Below are positions 1 to 12,034 of a stretch of DNA of 64,000 bases, piece after piece (position 1 is the first letter of the stretch; each line of letters opens with the position of its first letter). A program made the position numbers and the translations under genes. Source of the DNA: Leptodactylus fallax (lineage: Eukaryota; Chordata; Amphibia; Anura; Leptodactylidae); the NCBI GenBank assembly GCA_947044405.1, contig CAMRHE010000156.1, positions 1,531,001 to 1,595,000 on the forward strand, written 5' to 3'. The notes below the pieces were generated by a model. That model made no database searches. It saw only the letters and a program-made list of their open reading frames with translations, and was not told where the DNA came from.

Positions 1-633
1 CCCGGACCACTATGATAGTGGTCGGAGAAAGCCTGGTTCCCCGACCGCTATACATACTGCTATTGGAAAGGGACCCTGGCATATTGCAGGCCCCTTTCCA
101 ATAGATGGCAGAGCAGGGGAGGTGACTGAAAACAATAAATACATATTCTCACCTCTCCTGGGCACAGCGTTCTCTCCGGCACTCTTCCGTCATGTGACTG
201 AGGCCTGTGATTAGGCCCCAGCGGTCACATGGGGCACGACCGCGTAATGACGTCAGTGTGCCCCCGTGAGGACCAATCACAGGCCTTAGCAGCGACGTTG
301 GAAAAGGGGCTGAAGACGACAGGATGGAGCGAGGATGCCAAGGAAAGGTAAGGCAAGGTGAGTATGAGTGTTTGTTATTTTTAATCACTTCCCCTGGGCC
401 TCCGATTATTATACTCTGGGGTCTGAGGAGACCCCAGAGTATAGTAATAGCACTGAAACGGAGGGGGGCTATTGGGCGCATATAATACTGGGTGGGGGCC
501 ACTGTGGAGCTTATAATACTGGGTGGGGGTCACTGTAGAGCTTATAATACTGGGTGGGGGCCACTGTGGAGCTTATAATACTGGGTGGGGGCCACTGTGG
601 AGCTTATACTCCATACAGTGGCTCCTTCATTTT
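1..633. mobile_element. hAT-type non-autonomous element, copy A (partial)
   Basis: The first 480 bases match 14,400-14,890 closely, in the same order: a Ggly-rich start, a GGGACCCTGGCATATTGCAGG segment split by small changes, and a stretch with CRE-like TGACGTCA. From about 488 to 612 there are four tandem units of about 31 bp (ATAATACTGGGTGGGGGCCA type). The left end lies outside the window. The right terminus seen in copies B and C is missing, so this copy is truncated. Assignment to hAT comes from the better preserved copy at 14,218-15,440. Confidence 0.7.
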
Positions 634-971
634 TTTTTTTTAATTACGCCGGGGCAGGTGAGAAAACAAAACAAAAAAAAAAAACCAAACTTTCTCTCCT
701 GTCCCCAGTGTCTTCCAGCGCAGTTCGGTCCTGCGGCTCTGTTGTTTTCTTCCAGCTGAAGTTCCTCCTGCACATGACTACCTTTGACGTCACGTGACCC
801 CTGAGGCCAATCAGCGGCCTAAGGGAAGGGACATGGGACGTCACAGCCAGTGAGGAATTCCGGTAAAAAGAAGACAGTGGAGCTGCAGGACCAGACTGTG
901 CTGGGAGGACACCGGAGACAGGTGAGTATGTTTAATATGTTTTTTTTTTTTTTTTGGGGGGGGGGGGTATA
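634..971. repeat. GC-rich mosaic repeat segment
   Basis: The stretch holds short poly-T, poly-A and poly-G runs. Two opposed segments of CCAGTGTCTTCC and GGACACCGGAGACAGGTGAG type suggest remains of an inverted-repeat element. No coding potential is seen. Confidence 0.4.
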
Positions 972-1391
972 TTAAAGGGGTTGTCCAGGCATAATTTGTT
1001 ATGGTTTATCCTCAGGATAGGCCATAGATACCTGATCTGTAGGGGGCTAACCCCAGACCGATCAGCTGTATGGGGCTACTTCTGATGCCTGTACTGTACA
1101 CAATACAGGGCCAGAAGCAGAAAGCTCTGTCCACTGTATACTAGCCGGGCACCTTCACTGTATCTCAGCACTTATTGAAGTCAGTAGGAGCTGAGCTGCA
1201 GTGAACGCACCGGGCTGCTATACAGCGGATGGAGCTTTCTGCTTCCGGCCCTATGTTGTGTACAGAACGGGCTCCGGAAGTGGCTCCGAACAGCTGATGG
1301 GGCCGTGTGTCAGCCCCCTACTGATCAGGTATTTATGGCCTATCCTGAGCATAGGCCATAAAAAAAGATTAACACTGGACAACTCCATTAA
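972..1391. mobile_element. T2-like MITE (TTAA-bounded)
   Basis: TTAA occurs at both ends (972-975 and 1388-1391). The left end reads TTAAAGGGGTTGTCCAGG and the right end is its degenerate inverse (GGACAACTCCATTAA). The interior is palindromic: GGATAGGCCATAGATACCTG on the left pairs with CAGGTATTTATGGCCTATCC on the right. TTAAAGGRR ends with a TTAA duplication match the T2 MITE group of frogs. No ORF of interest is present. Confidence 0.8.
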
Positions 1392-2273
1392 TATGCCCCA
1401 CACAGTTTAATGTCCCCCCCACAGGATGTTAGCCCCCATCACTGCTCCCACACAATATAATGACCCCATCACTGTTCCCCATACAGTATGGGGGACCAGT
1501 GAAGAGGCCACTATGTGGGTTGACCAGAGAAGTGACCATAGAAAAATTTGGCCCAGACAACCCCTTAAAAGAGGTTGTCCATAAACTGGAGCGACCACTG
1601 TGTCAGCCACCAGGGAGGTGTAAAAATAAGAAAATTTTTTAAAAAAAAGCATACTCACTTGTCCCCAGCACCCCGTTGTCTCCTGCCTGTGTCTGTTCGG
1701 TCTCATGGCGGCGCCTCATTTCTGGAAATCCTGTACATAATTGGTCTTAGCGATCACATGAGGTGCAGGACTCCCAGCAAGGAGTCGCCGGCATGAGACT
1801 GAATGGACACTGGCAGCGGACAACGGAGCATCGGGGACAGGTGAGCATGCTTTTTAATTTACTTATTTTTTACTTTATACCTCCCGCCAGCTACAGTGGT
1901 TGCTCCAATTCCTGGACAACCTCTTTAAATGATTTATCCATCTTTCTAATATTGATGGCCTGTCCTTAGGATTAATATTACATCTGTGATGATACAACAG
2001 CCAGGACCTCTGCAGATCAGCTTTTCCAGGACAGTGCGGCTACAGGTAAAGGTAACAATTCTAGGAGCCACGCTGTTCACTTGCCATACAAGATGTAGCA
2101 GTAGGTTTAGGTAGTGCAGTGGTGCACATGGTATAATGGGTGAGCAGCATGGCTCCCGGCATGTTATTACCTTTAGCCGTCCTGTCTCGGTACCGCTGAT
2201 CTGCAGGGGTCCTGACGGTGGGCCCCTAGAAACAATTCCACTGGTGGGCCCTAGACATCCCAGTCTGACACTG
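1392..2273. repeat. Dispersed repeat ending in a hAT-like terminus
   Basis: Positions 1440-2273 align in order with 11,370-12,034, including the nested MITE at 1565-1928. The right end, read inverted, starts CAGTGTCAGACTGGG, a common hAT-type terminus in amphibians and fish. The left terminus is not identified because of nested insertions. Non-coding. Confidence 0.6.
1565..1928. mobile_element. T2-like MITE, GAGGTTGTCC family, copy 1
   Basis: TTAA is at both ends (1565-1568 and 1925-1928). Arms of about 60 bp are inverted: TTAAAAGAGGTTGTCC on the left and the inverse of TTAAAGAGGTTGTCC on the right, followed by matching GGAGCRACCACTGT blocks. A second copy with the same arms is at 11,485-11,774. 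Confidence 0.78.
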
Positions 2274-3110
2274 ACTGGACCCATCATTAAAGGGTACCTG
2301 AGGTTTCATGAAAAGTTGAAATATCTGCAGGGTCTGCTGCCAATAATCAAATTATAACTGAACACAACCATTTCTGGCTGAGGCTGTGGGTGTGTACAAT
2401 AAGGAGCAGCCTGCCTCCTCCTCTATCCATTACTGATAATGTTCTGCAACTCTGCCAGGAATAGCTATGAAATTGCAAATATCTGAGAAAAGCCCAAGTG
2501 ACCATAATACCCAGGAAGCCCAAGTGACCAAAAAGTCCAGGAACACTGGATTGCAAATACAGGGCAAATACATGCAACCAAGTAGATAAAAATACAAGAT
2601 AAAAAACAATCAGCACAGTCAGTTAAGCTACTTGCTTTCTGTGAATAATATCCCATCTGTAATCACACAAGTAGCCAGAAGTAGATAGACAAGTACAGAT
2701 AAGAGTTTTCTTACATTGTAAGCTGTGAGATTTGCAGAATCCTCAGTCTTTTCAAAACAACAACAGTTTGCAGGCTTGTTTGTGCCGCCTGTGAGCAGAA
2801 GCAACCCCTCCCCCCCATTCACTGTATGAAGAGAGAATAGGGCTACCCCTTACACTCACTGAGATAAGCAAGATAGAGTGGAATGTATCTAGTGACAGAC
2901 TTCCTTAGTAACAAAAGAGTGAACAGTAAACTAGCTAGAAGAGAGACACCTAGTTGCAGGAACTGTAAGAGGTAGAAATCAGCCATATTTTTAAAGTACA
3001 TAACATTTTGCTCCAGAATCACATCACATGCACTATGAAATGAGACTAAATTGTCTGAAAAGTTGGTGACTATTTAAGTGTGAATATGGATCTGAAATTA
3101 AATATATGTA
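2274..3110. other. Unassigned non-coding stretch
   Basis: AT-rich, with no ORF that resembles a known family. A single T2-like end (TTAAAGGG) lies at 2287 but I found no matching opposite arm. Host spacer or old repeat cannot be decided by eye. Confidence 0.4.
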
Positions 3111-4691
3111 CAGTGGAGAAAAAAAAGTATTTAGTCAGCCACCAATTGTGTAAGTTCTCCCACTTAAAAAGATGAGAGAGGCCTGTAATTGACATCATAG
3201 GTAAATCTCAACTATGAGAGACAAAATGAGAAAACAAATCCACAAAATCACATTGTCTGATTTTTAAAGAATTTATTTGCAAATTATGGTGGAAAATAAG
3301 TATTTGGTCAATAACAAAAGTTCATCTCACTACTTTGTTATATATCCTTTGTTGGCAATGACAGAGGTCAAACATTTTCTGTAAGTCTTCACAAGGTTGG
3401 CACACACTGTTGCTGGTATGTTGGCCCATTCCTCCATGCAGATCTCCTCTAGAGCAGTGATATTTTGGGACTGTCGCTGGGCAACACGGACTTTCAACTC
3501 CCTCCAAAGGTTTTCTATGGAATTGAGATCTGGAGACTGGCTAGGCCACTCCAGGACCTTCAAATGCTTCTTACGAAGCCACTCCTTCGTTGCCCTGGCA
3601 GTGTACTTGGGATCATTGTCATGCTGAAAGACCCAGCCACCTTTCATCTTCAATGCCTTTGCTGATGGAAGGAGGTTACATGGCCCCCATTCATTCTTTC
3701 ATGTACACAGATCAGTCGTCCTGGTCCCTTTGCAGAGAAACAGCCCCAAAGCATGATGTTGCCACCCCCATGCTTCACAGTAGGTATGGTGTTCTTTGGA
3801 TGCAACTCAGCATTCACTCTCCTCCAAACACGACGAGTTGTGTTTCTACCAAACAGTTCTACTTTGGTTTCATCTGACCATATGACATTCTTCCAATACT
3901 CTTCTGGAATATCCAAATGCTCTCTAGCAAACTTTAGATGCGCCCGGATATGTACTGGCTTAAGCAGGGGGACATGTCTGGCACTGCAGGATCTGAGTCC
4001 CTGGCGGCGTAGTGTGTTACTGATGACAGCCTTTGTTACGTTAGTCCCAACTTTCTGCAGGTCGTTCACTGGGTCCTACCGTGTGGTTCTGGGATTTTTG
4101 CTCACTGCTTTTGTGATCATTTTGACCCCACAGGGTGAGATCTTGCGTGGAGCCCCTGATCGAGGGAGATTATCAGTAGCCTTGTATGTCTTCCATTTTC
4201 TAATTATTGCTTCCACAGTTGATTTCTTCACACCAAACTGCTTGCCTATTGAGGATTCAGTCTTCCCAGCCTGGTGCAGGTCTACAATTTTGTTTCTGGT
4301 GTCCTTCCACAGCTCTTTGGTCTTCACCATAGTGGAATTTGGAGTGTGACTGAGGTTGTGGACAGGTGTCTTTTATACTGACAACAATGTCAAACAGGAG
4401 CCATTACTACAGGTAATGAGTGGAGGTCAGAGGAGCCTCTTAAAGAAGAAGTTACAGGTCTGTGAGAGCCAGAAATCTTGCTTGTTTGTAGGTGACCAAA
4501 TACTTATTTTCCACCATAATTTGCAAATAAATTCTTTAAAAATCATACAATGTGATTTTTTGGATTTGTTTTCTCATTTTGTCTCTCATAGTTGAGGTCT
4601 ACCTATGATGACAATTACAGGCCTCTCTTATCTTTTTAAGTGGGAGAACTTGCACAATTGGTGGTTGACTAAATACTTTTTTTCCCCACTG
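3111..4691 (-). mobile_element. Tc1/mariner transposon, full length (copy 1)
   Basis: The 1581-bp element is flanked by TA at 3109-3110 and 4692-4693. Its ends are inverted: CAGTGGAGAAAAAAAAGTAT at the left, inverse CAGTGGGGAAAAAAAGTATT at the right. Long arms of about 200 bp continue past GAGAGAGGCCTGTAATTG to a block ending near 3310 and 4495. The single gene lies on the minus strand. A second copy of the same family is at 24,079-25,673. Transposition requires transposase plus ends; here the ends look intact but the gene is broken. Confidence 0.93.
3330..4330 (-). pseudogene. Tc1 transposase (DD34E), broken
   Basis: The start is MVKTKELW at 4330. The first 84 codons carry the paired helix-turn-helix region ([18 protein letters not shown]) that binds the terminal repeats. 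A TAG stop at 4076-4078 interrupts the frame, which then continues in phase. The catalytic domain shows the first Asp in [10 protein letters not shown], the second in QHDNDPKY and Glu in NSIENLW, with 34 residues between the last two. Near 3660-3690 about 16 bases are missing relative to the copy at 24,640, which shifts the frame. The C-terminus ([11 protein letters not shown]) ends at 3330. One nonsense and one frameshift make it non-functional. Confidence 0.9.
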
Positions 4692-4693
4692 TA

Positions 4694-5124
4694 TATATTA
4701 TATGTAGTTTTATGCTTGCCTTGTAATAAAACCTTTTTATTCTATTTTAGTGTTAGTGCCTCAATTTTACTTTTTTGAGCCCCCTATTTTTTTTCCTTTT
4801 TATTTTGATGTAACTGGTAATACAATGCCTGATTCTGTTCCCTGGACGCTCGGTTACCTTGCTTAAATCTGTAGTACTATTTCGAGTGACTGTACTGTTC
4901 CATGATTGGTTTTAGTTATTGCTCCACCTGTTTTTTTGTCAGCAGTCGACAACTATTCTGGGGCCTGTGACCTGTGGATTCACCTGTAGCCATGTTCAAC
5001 CCTTCTCGCAGGGGGCAAGGATGAATTTTAGAGAATCCCTTAAACTGGCCATGCAGGTTAGTTTTTTTGTTGACTGACATGCATCTGTTTGATTAATGGC
5101 AGGATCCTATGGTCAGAGCAGTAG
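4694..5124. other. Unassigned non-coding stretch
   Basis: AT-rich sequence between the Tc1 target site and the next MITE. No ORF, RNA gene or repeat arm is recognised. Confidence 0.4.
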
Positions 5125-5614
5125 TTAAAGGGGTATTCCCATGAACATAACCATTTTTAAATTTGTAGATAATTAAAAGTTTACATTTTTGCAAATATAA
5201 GTAATTAAACATTTTGCAGAGTTTTAGAGATTTTCCCTAAATATCTTGTGGTCACAGTCTTGTTGTCTTGATTGGTTGCCAATGAATATGACCATGAATG
5301 CAAGACCTTTCAGCTATGATTTCCTTTTTGTGGCTGGGATATCTTCTCATGTATGTAGTGTCCCTGACTGATAACCTCGCTACAATAAGAAAATCATGGC
5401 AGGGTTTTTGACAAGTACCAGACTATATAAAGTTTCTGCATTTGTGGTCATATCTATTGGTAACCGATCAAGACAACAGACTGTCACCACTAAGATGGTT
5501 AGAGAAAATCTTTAAAACTCTGCAGAATTTATAACTACTTATATTTGCAAAAATGTTTAACTTTTAATTATCTACAAATATAGAAATATTATGTTCATAG
5601 GAATACCCCTTTAA
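5125..5614. mobile_element. T2-like MITE with long inverted repeats
   Basis: TTAA ends are at 5125-5128 and 5611-5614. Arms of about 190 bp are inverted: TTAAAGGGGTATTCCCATGA at the left pairs with the inverse of the right end. Internal blocks also pair, such as AATTAAAAGTTTACATTTTT with its inverse at about 5550. The two arms meet near 5330-5420, so the element could fold into a near-complete hairpin. Non-coding. Confidence 0.87.
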
Positions 5615-7416
5615 CTTGGAAAAAAAGTGCAGCGAGTCTCTGCAGATTGGCTGATGGTTGTCTGCCTTTTGTCAATCATGCCATGCACTGATATTTGGGT
5701 CTGACCACCATCCAAAAATATCTACCAGCTCTGATCTTCTTTAGACAAACAAAAAGTGTGCTTCCGATTGGACATTCGTCATATTTCTGCAAAAACTCAG
5801 AAAATTCTAATTACCCCCCCCTTTCACCATTTTAAATGTAAAAATAGAAAGTCAGGTATCCACCAATATGAAATTGTCCGTATTAAAGTAAAATATTTAT
5901 TTAACATGGTGAACATCATAGCAGTAAAAAAAAACAAAAAAAAAAAAAAAAACTAAATGCCCGATTTGTCATTATTTTCTGCATTTCTCCTGCCAAATAA
6001 GATTGAATACCAAGTGATCAAACAACATACATCCTCTAAAATGATATAACAAAAACTACAACTTTCCCCGCAAAAAATACCCCTTACACAGCTCTGCACA
6101 TGGAAATATGGGCACCAGAGTGTACCGATTCATAGAATTTTTTTTTTTTCAAAGTTGTATTCTTTTCTTAATGGTATTAAAACAAATTACTACAACTGTG
6201 TTATATTCCAATTCCACTTCATTCAGATATTTAATTCAGTTTTCCAGTACATTGTACAGAATATTAAATGGTCCCATTAGGAAGTACAATTTGTTTCACC
6301 AAAAATCTCTCAGACGACTGTGTCTGGAACTTCTCTCTTTTCGAAGGTGGGGAGTGAAAAACAGAAACACAAATAACACAAAAACATAATATCTGAATGC
6401 ACAGGTAAAACTGACAAACTTGCAGTACTTGAAATTTAGTGAATGTTATACATGGACTGGGTGACTGTGGTAACTTTTAGTGTCAGGAAGTTTCTTTGTC
6501 CTCAAACCCTATGAACTGTATGCCTAACACTGTCTAGTGTTAAAAATTTCCAAAAATATTCTCAAAGTCTACAGCTATAAATTACTAAAAAATGTTATTT
6601 ATGGCACACTACCATGTAAAATATGTTCTAGTCAGTTTGAGATATGTGGTTTAGAGCCTGATGTTTTGCTAATTATAACATTGTTTTTAAAGGCATAGAT
6701 ACATTTATGTTTAATCAATGTTTATTAAGGATTTTTCAGTACAATACGTCATAGATACATTTGATGCCAAAATAATAGATGGGCTTAACATTTTAAAAAA
6801 CCCAAAAACAACATTTCTTAATAATTTGGTGTCAAAATATTTTTTTTTAAAAAAATAGGCATCTTTTGGACAATGCCAGTATGGAAAAATAAATTCATGA
6901 TTAATCTGTGGAGTAGGGAGGGCTTTGTGTTGTTATTTGGAGCCCTGATGATTAGATTTCTAGAGTGCAGAGGAGGATGCCAAAAGTCTCCTTCCTCTTC
7001 CTCCCCTGCAGACACTCCAACTCACAGTCAGATGGTTGACACATCTCTACTCTATAGACATGCAGCAGGACTTTGGGCTGTGTTCTGCAAATGTAATAAC
7101 TGGAGCTCCAGGGGACTCGTGTATGTATTAGGAATTTGTTCATCCAGTGCAGGGATTGTGCTGGCAAGTATTATTTTTCCCTGCATAACCCCTTTAAACT
7201 TTCACTCCAAATGAAGTAATTAGAGTTAGACTAGATTTTCTTGGGCTTACCGGAGGAAATAATTCTGAGGACTCAACCTCCATCATGTCCTTTAATTACA
7301 CACACAAGACATATAATCCTTAGGAAAAAGAATTATATACAGACAGAAACTTGCTGTTTAGCCTGACATCTTTGCTAACCTAATACTCACAACTGCTCCA
7401 AATTTTTAAGATCTAT
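5615..7416. other. Non-coding region with scattered repeat ends
   Basis: AT-rich, with a poly-A run near 5935-5952. T2-like ends occur at 6687 (TTAAAGGCATAG) and, inverted, at 7194-7197 (TTAAAGGGGTTATGCAGG). Their arms do not match each other, so I do not call one element. The short ORFs have no recognisable domain. Confidence 0.4.
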
Positions 7417-7866
7417 TTAAAGGTATCTCATTATGCCAGAGAACAGCAGTAGTCCAGCAGGAGGAGTTGTGAAGGAGTTGCAGAGCGACACAGTGATCTT
7501 TTGTTGCTCAACAGGAGTCATGGCCAAAGTCGCTGTGTGACCCTAGCCCTAACCTACTCAGAGCCTGTGACTTTAGTGTGTGGCAAGGAATATCAACCCT
7601 CCTGGTTAGAGTCACCTAAATCAAATGTTTCCCCTTGTGAATCAGTGCCTCCTGTCAATATGCAAATGAGCTCTATGGAGCAATGATGGCGTGGCCATTC
7701 CTCCAGATAGGTAAGTTTCTTTGTTACTCCAAAGAGCTCATTTGCATATCTTTGCAATGGAAGCACCTCTTCACCAGGGAGAAAAAACACCATATTATTT
7801 AGGTGACCCTAACCTATATGTGGGACTGAGTTGATATGCTGGCTTGTGGTAACAGACTCCCTTTAA
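7417..7866. mobile_element. T2-like MITE carrying octamer motifs
   Basis: TTAA ends lie at 7417-7420 and 7863-7866. The left end is TTAAAGGTATCTC and the right end, inverted, is TTAAAGGGAGTCTGTTACC. Near the centre ATGCAAATGAGCTCTATGGA (7660) is inverted against CCAAAGAGCTCATTTGCAT (7729-7747). The element therefore carries two divergent ATGCAAAT octamers. Non-coding. Confidence 0.8.
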
Positions 7867-9202
7867 GCAAATTTTTCACTTGCATATTAAACACATGAAT
7901 GAAGTATATATAGAGGGACAGTTGCCCTGTGCCAGCTAGTGTTCCATCAAGCCACCCTGCCTAAGCTATGTATTTAAATACAGGAATAGGACTGAGCCTG
8001 TGCCCTGTGTGGAGGAGGCCTGGCTTCAACTCTGGTGGAAGTACGTTATTTGCACAACATTATTATGCATGGAAACAGTCTTTGCAGGATGTTTAATATT
8101 TCTTTTTTAAGCTTTTGAGGACAGGAACTGTTTTTTATGATATATGATTGTTGAATCCAAACCAAACCTAAGTCACCAATTATACTCAGTCTGTAAACCA
8201 GAGTGAATATGGTCAAAAGCTACATGTTTCTTAGTTCACAACTACACCACAGATTGACATTCTCTGAACATCGTGGTAGTTTACAATTATTTTACGGCAT
8301 TGATGATATTTTTGTCATGAAACGCAACATATTCTGACAATAGATTCACAATAACATTACGATAGTCCACTTAATATGTGACAGTAATATTTACTAGAAG
8401 TGTGTGTATGAAACACAGTAATTAAAAACTGACCTGATCCCTGAAATGTAAATTCTGCTTTGGCAGGTACTGAATATTAGACCTTTACTTAATAGCAGCT
8501 TTGCAATGCCTTTGTGCATTCTGATTTTCAACACTGAAAAATAATTTCTAGTATTGACATTGATATAACACAAATACACTTTACCGTAACAGTTAGTTTT
8601 TATGACAAATTACAGTCATATTTATCAGTTGTAACTGTTCAGGACATGTACATCATCTTGAAATTAGATGTTTAGACAGCAATGTATAGCATAATATAGT
8701 TAAGATAACTAGGCACTACATGGCAAAGAACTATAGCTAGCATAACATGTAAAGGAAATACCTCACCAGTACTTTTATGACTAATATTGTCATGGAGGGT
8801 GATTTAAGGACAAAACTTCCTTTGCTTCCATTAGACTCAGGTACTCCTACAGATAGAATAATGCAGTCAATAAGACCCATGTAATCAAGGCAATAAAAGC
8901 TCATTCAGAAGGTGACATCATGTAAACCAGAGTGACTGACCACAAAATGTGGGTGGACATTCATGTGTCTATCCCTTATAAAACATTGATTAGTAAAAGT
9001 GGAAAGCTTACTACAGTTAATTCAGTGCAGCTTTGTCTATGTCTATGTCATACCATGAATCTCTGAAATTGCTTTAATTTCTGGGATTTAGTATGATTTC
9101 AAAGCACCTTGTCAGAAACTGTAGACTCTAATAAAAAAGTAACAAAGTGTAAATGTAAGGAAGGAAGACTTCAGGTTTACTTAAGTGAATCAAATTCATG
9201 AA
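7867..9202. other. Unassigned AT-rich stretch
   Basis: No ORF longer than about 60 codons shows any known motif. No repeat arms or RNA genes are recognised. It may be host intergenic or intronic DNA. Confidence 0.4.
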
Positions 9203-9644
9203 TAGAGATTGGCGCATCCTCCCAAGAATCATTTTACTTCGGGTTTGGTTGGCTCAGGTCCCAATTCGTTTAAGGTCAAACAAGTTGGGATATAACTGGA
9301 AGTGAAATTGTTATACTCTAAGGTCTCGTCAGTGACGTCATGTGCCTAGGGTCACTGCTGAGGCCTCATATGAACACGGCAAGCGTCATGACATCATGAC
9401 ATTTGGTGTGCCCATGGGACTGCTGTGGCCCAACCACAGGCCTCAGTGGTGACCCTGGGTGCATAATGTCACCAGGAAACTGCGACGAGGCCCAAAAAAA
9501 GTTGAGACCTCCACCTATTATACTCATGTCACAGCGGCCATTTTAGTTCATCTGGGATGAATCTCCAATTGTTTAGCTTTTTTAAAAACCGAATTTGGAA
9601 TATTCGGGTCGAACCTGCTCAAACCAAAGTGGTTTGCCTATCTA
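9203..9644. mobile_element. hAT-like MITE (TAGAGATKRGCR ends)
   Basis: The left end reads TAGAGATTGGCG and the right end, inverted, reads TAGATAGGCAAACC. Inner arm blocks (TCGGGTTTGGTTGGCTC and its partner near 9610) also pair loosely. The flanking 8-mers TTCATGAA and TACATAAA agree at six of eight positions. These ends resemble those of the large hAT at 37,187-45,018 (TAGARATGAGCRAA), so this may be a non-autonomous relative. Confidence 0.6.
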
Positions 9645-9852
9645 TACATAAATATGGAAAAAAGAAGCCAATTAACTTTCCCTTTCACAAAACAATAAGA
9701 AAAATGTTATTGTCACAGAACATTACATTACCAAAAAGATCATTAAAAATATTAACATCTAAGTACCTCCTTATTTCAAATGTGTCTCTTATTTCCAGAC
9801 CTGTCCTTACAATCTTTTTATTCTGAGTTTCTCGAAGTGCTATTCAGTTTAC

Positions 9853-10112
9853 ACTAGGTTCACAATAGTGTTCGGTTTTCTGTTCACAGGGTCCGCTTGG
9901 GGACCCAAAAAACAGAAACCCTATCCGCTTACAAAGTGATTACCCGCGGACCCCATAGAATATAATGGGGTCAGCAGGGTTTCTGTCCATTTTCCACCCA
10001 AAATCGGTGGAGAGAAAAGTCCTGCTTGCAGTACTTTTCTCTCCACATATTTTAAGCAGAATGGGGGACGGAGTCCCCGAACGGTCATTGAACGCTAGTG
10101 TGACTGCAGCCT
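9853..10112. mobile_element. MITE with CACACTAGCGTTC-type arms
   Basis: CACAATAGTGTTCGGTTTTC at about 9860 is inverted against GAACGCTAGTGTGACTGCAG at about 10,090. The interior holds short internally inverted segments (GTCCGCTTGGGGACC). The exact boundaries and target duplication are unclear. Non-coding. Confidence 0.55.
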
Positions 10113-10274
10113 TACATTGCCATGATGATCTCTTCCAGCCACAAAGCGATAGTGCCCTTGTAAATAATAGTGCCAAATAAATAGTGACCCAAACAGTAAT
10201 AGTGGCCAAGATAGTAACAATGCTGCAAACAGTAAAAGTATCCCTACTTGTGTTCTATACAGTAGCTGTGACTC

Positions 10275-10519
10275 TTAAAGGGTTTAGCCACTTTCAGACC
10301 AATATTGAGAGATTGTTTCACATGACCATGGACCATAAATCACATGACCATGGACAGAATTTTATCCACTAGAAAAAACAGAATGAATGACAGCAAGCAG
10401 AGATCTAGAAAACTGAAGAATTGTCACAGAAAGTATGTTGGAAAATTGTATAACTTTTTATTATACAAACAATAACATTTGTCTCTCAATATTGATCTGA
10501 AAGTGGCCAACCCCTTTAA
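10275..10519. mobile_element. T2-like MITE (245 bp)
   Basis: TTAA occurs at 10,275-10,278 and 10,516-10,519. Arms of about 40 bp pair well: TTAAAGGGTTTAGCCACTTT at the left and the inverse of TTAAAGGGGTTGGCCACTTT at the right, both continuing into CAGAYCAATATTGAGAGA. Non-coding. Confidence 0.88.
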
Positions 10520-10734
10520 GGTCTCACATACAGTAGTAATAATGCCCCCTTTATGCTCAGTACAAAGGGTGATTCCTACCATTCCCAAGCCACCAATGAT
10601 GCCCACTTTCATGCTTCCCACATACGAAATGAATGCTTTTATTCCACATCTTTGTCTTTCAACACTGCCCGAATTGTTCTGGGCAGTCGTTCAGTGGCCC
10701 CACACAGTATAATATGATCCCCACAGTGGACCCA

Positions 10735-12034
10735 CACAGTATAAAATGCTCCCAAGGGCCGCCCTAGAGCTGCTTTAGGTGAAACCCACGAAATTCGATT
10801 AACATTCATCAGGTTCAGCCCTTCACATAGTTTCGGGGCTATTGTTATACTCTGGGGTCTCTCAGATCCCAGAGTAAAATAAGTAGAGGCCCAGGGGAGG
10901 TAATAAAAATATCAAATTATACTCACTTTACCTCATCTCTCCTGGGCATCCTCTCTCCGTCCAGCTCTCTTTAGCATATTTTTCGGTCCTCTGATGTCAA
11001 AGCTGGGGCCTATGATTGGGCCTCAGCGGTCACATGGGGCACGCTGATGTCAGTGTGAAAGTCCGTTTAGCAGGGAAGGGGTAAATTAAATCAGCCAGAT
11101 AGAAGGAGAAAGAAGTATTTTACCCTCATAAGGTTTATTACAAAGTTTCATATGCCACAAGCTTTCTGCTCTACCACTCCCCAACTTGTAGGCCACATTG
11201 AGCCTGTGGCCTACAAGCTGAGTATTAGTACTTACCTGTCTTCACTCCAGCCCCTCCTGCTCCGCGTGCACATGACGTCGCAACAGTGCACCCAGAGCAA
11301 GAAGGAGCAGGACTGGGGAGCAGTCAAGTTAGTAATCACCCAATACTGCTATAAAGGGAACCACACAATATAAAGGCCCTATCACTGGTCTCCATATAGT
11401 ATGGGGGACCAGTGAAAGGGCTACTGTATGGGGTGACCAGTGAAGTGCCAAAAAAAAAAAAAAAATTAGGCCGAGACAACCCTTTTAAACAGGTTGTCCT
11501 TAAATTGGAACGACCCCTGTAGTGCCAAGAAGGTGTAAAATTTTTTTAAAAAAAGCATACCTATCTCCAGCACCCTGTTGTCCCCAGCCAGTGTCTGTTC
11601 AGTCTCATTTCTGGAAATCCTGTACCTCCTGTACCTAATTGGTCTCAGCGGTCACATTAAGTGCAGGTCTCCCACCAAGAATGTGCGGCATGAGACTGAA
11701 AGCACACTGCACAACTAATTTTACACCTCCTGCCTGCCACATGGGTTGCTCCAATTCCTGTGCAATCTCTTTAAAGGGTTTATCCATCTTTCTAATATGC
11801 AGTGCAGCTATAGGTAATGTTAACAATTCCAGGAGCTATGCTGCTCACTTGCCATATAGAGTGTAGCAGTAGGTTTAGGTAGTGCACTGGTACACATTGT
11901 ATGGCAGATGAGCAGCATGGCATTGTTATTACCTGTAACTGTGCTGTCTCAGTACAGCTGAAGTGCAGCGATCCTGCTGGTGGGATCCTAGAAGCAATTC
12001 CACTGGTGGGCCCTAGACATCCCAGTCCAACACT
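10735..12034. repeat. Dispersed hAT-like mosaic repeat, second copy
   Basis: Positions 10,840-11,060 resemble 400-250 of copy A in content (TATACTCTGGGGTCT, GCGGTCACATGGGGCACG). Positions 11,370-12,034 align in order with 1440-2273, down to the hAT-like terminus (GGTGGGCCCTAGACATCCCA). A MITE is nested at 11,485-11,774. Non-coding. Confidence 0.6.
11485..11774. mobile_element. T2-like MITE, GAGGTTGTCC family, copy 2
   Basis: TTAA occurs at 11,485-11,488 and 11,771-11,774. The arms match those at 1565-1928: AGGTTGTCCTTAAATTGGAA on the left and the inverse of TTGCTCCAATTCCTG on the right. The right arm is more decayed (GTGCAATCTC in place of GGACAACCTC). Confidence 0.68.

Noticed and set aside
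149..844. Short frames across the first 850 bases as genes
   Set aside because: They change between repeat copies, lie on both strands and have no recognisable domains.
6687..7197. Single T2-like element from two TTAA ends
   Set aside because: The two arms do not pair beyond the first few bases, so they probably belong to different elements.
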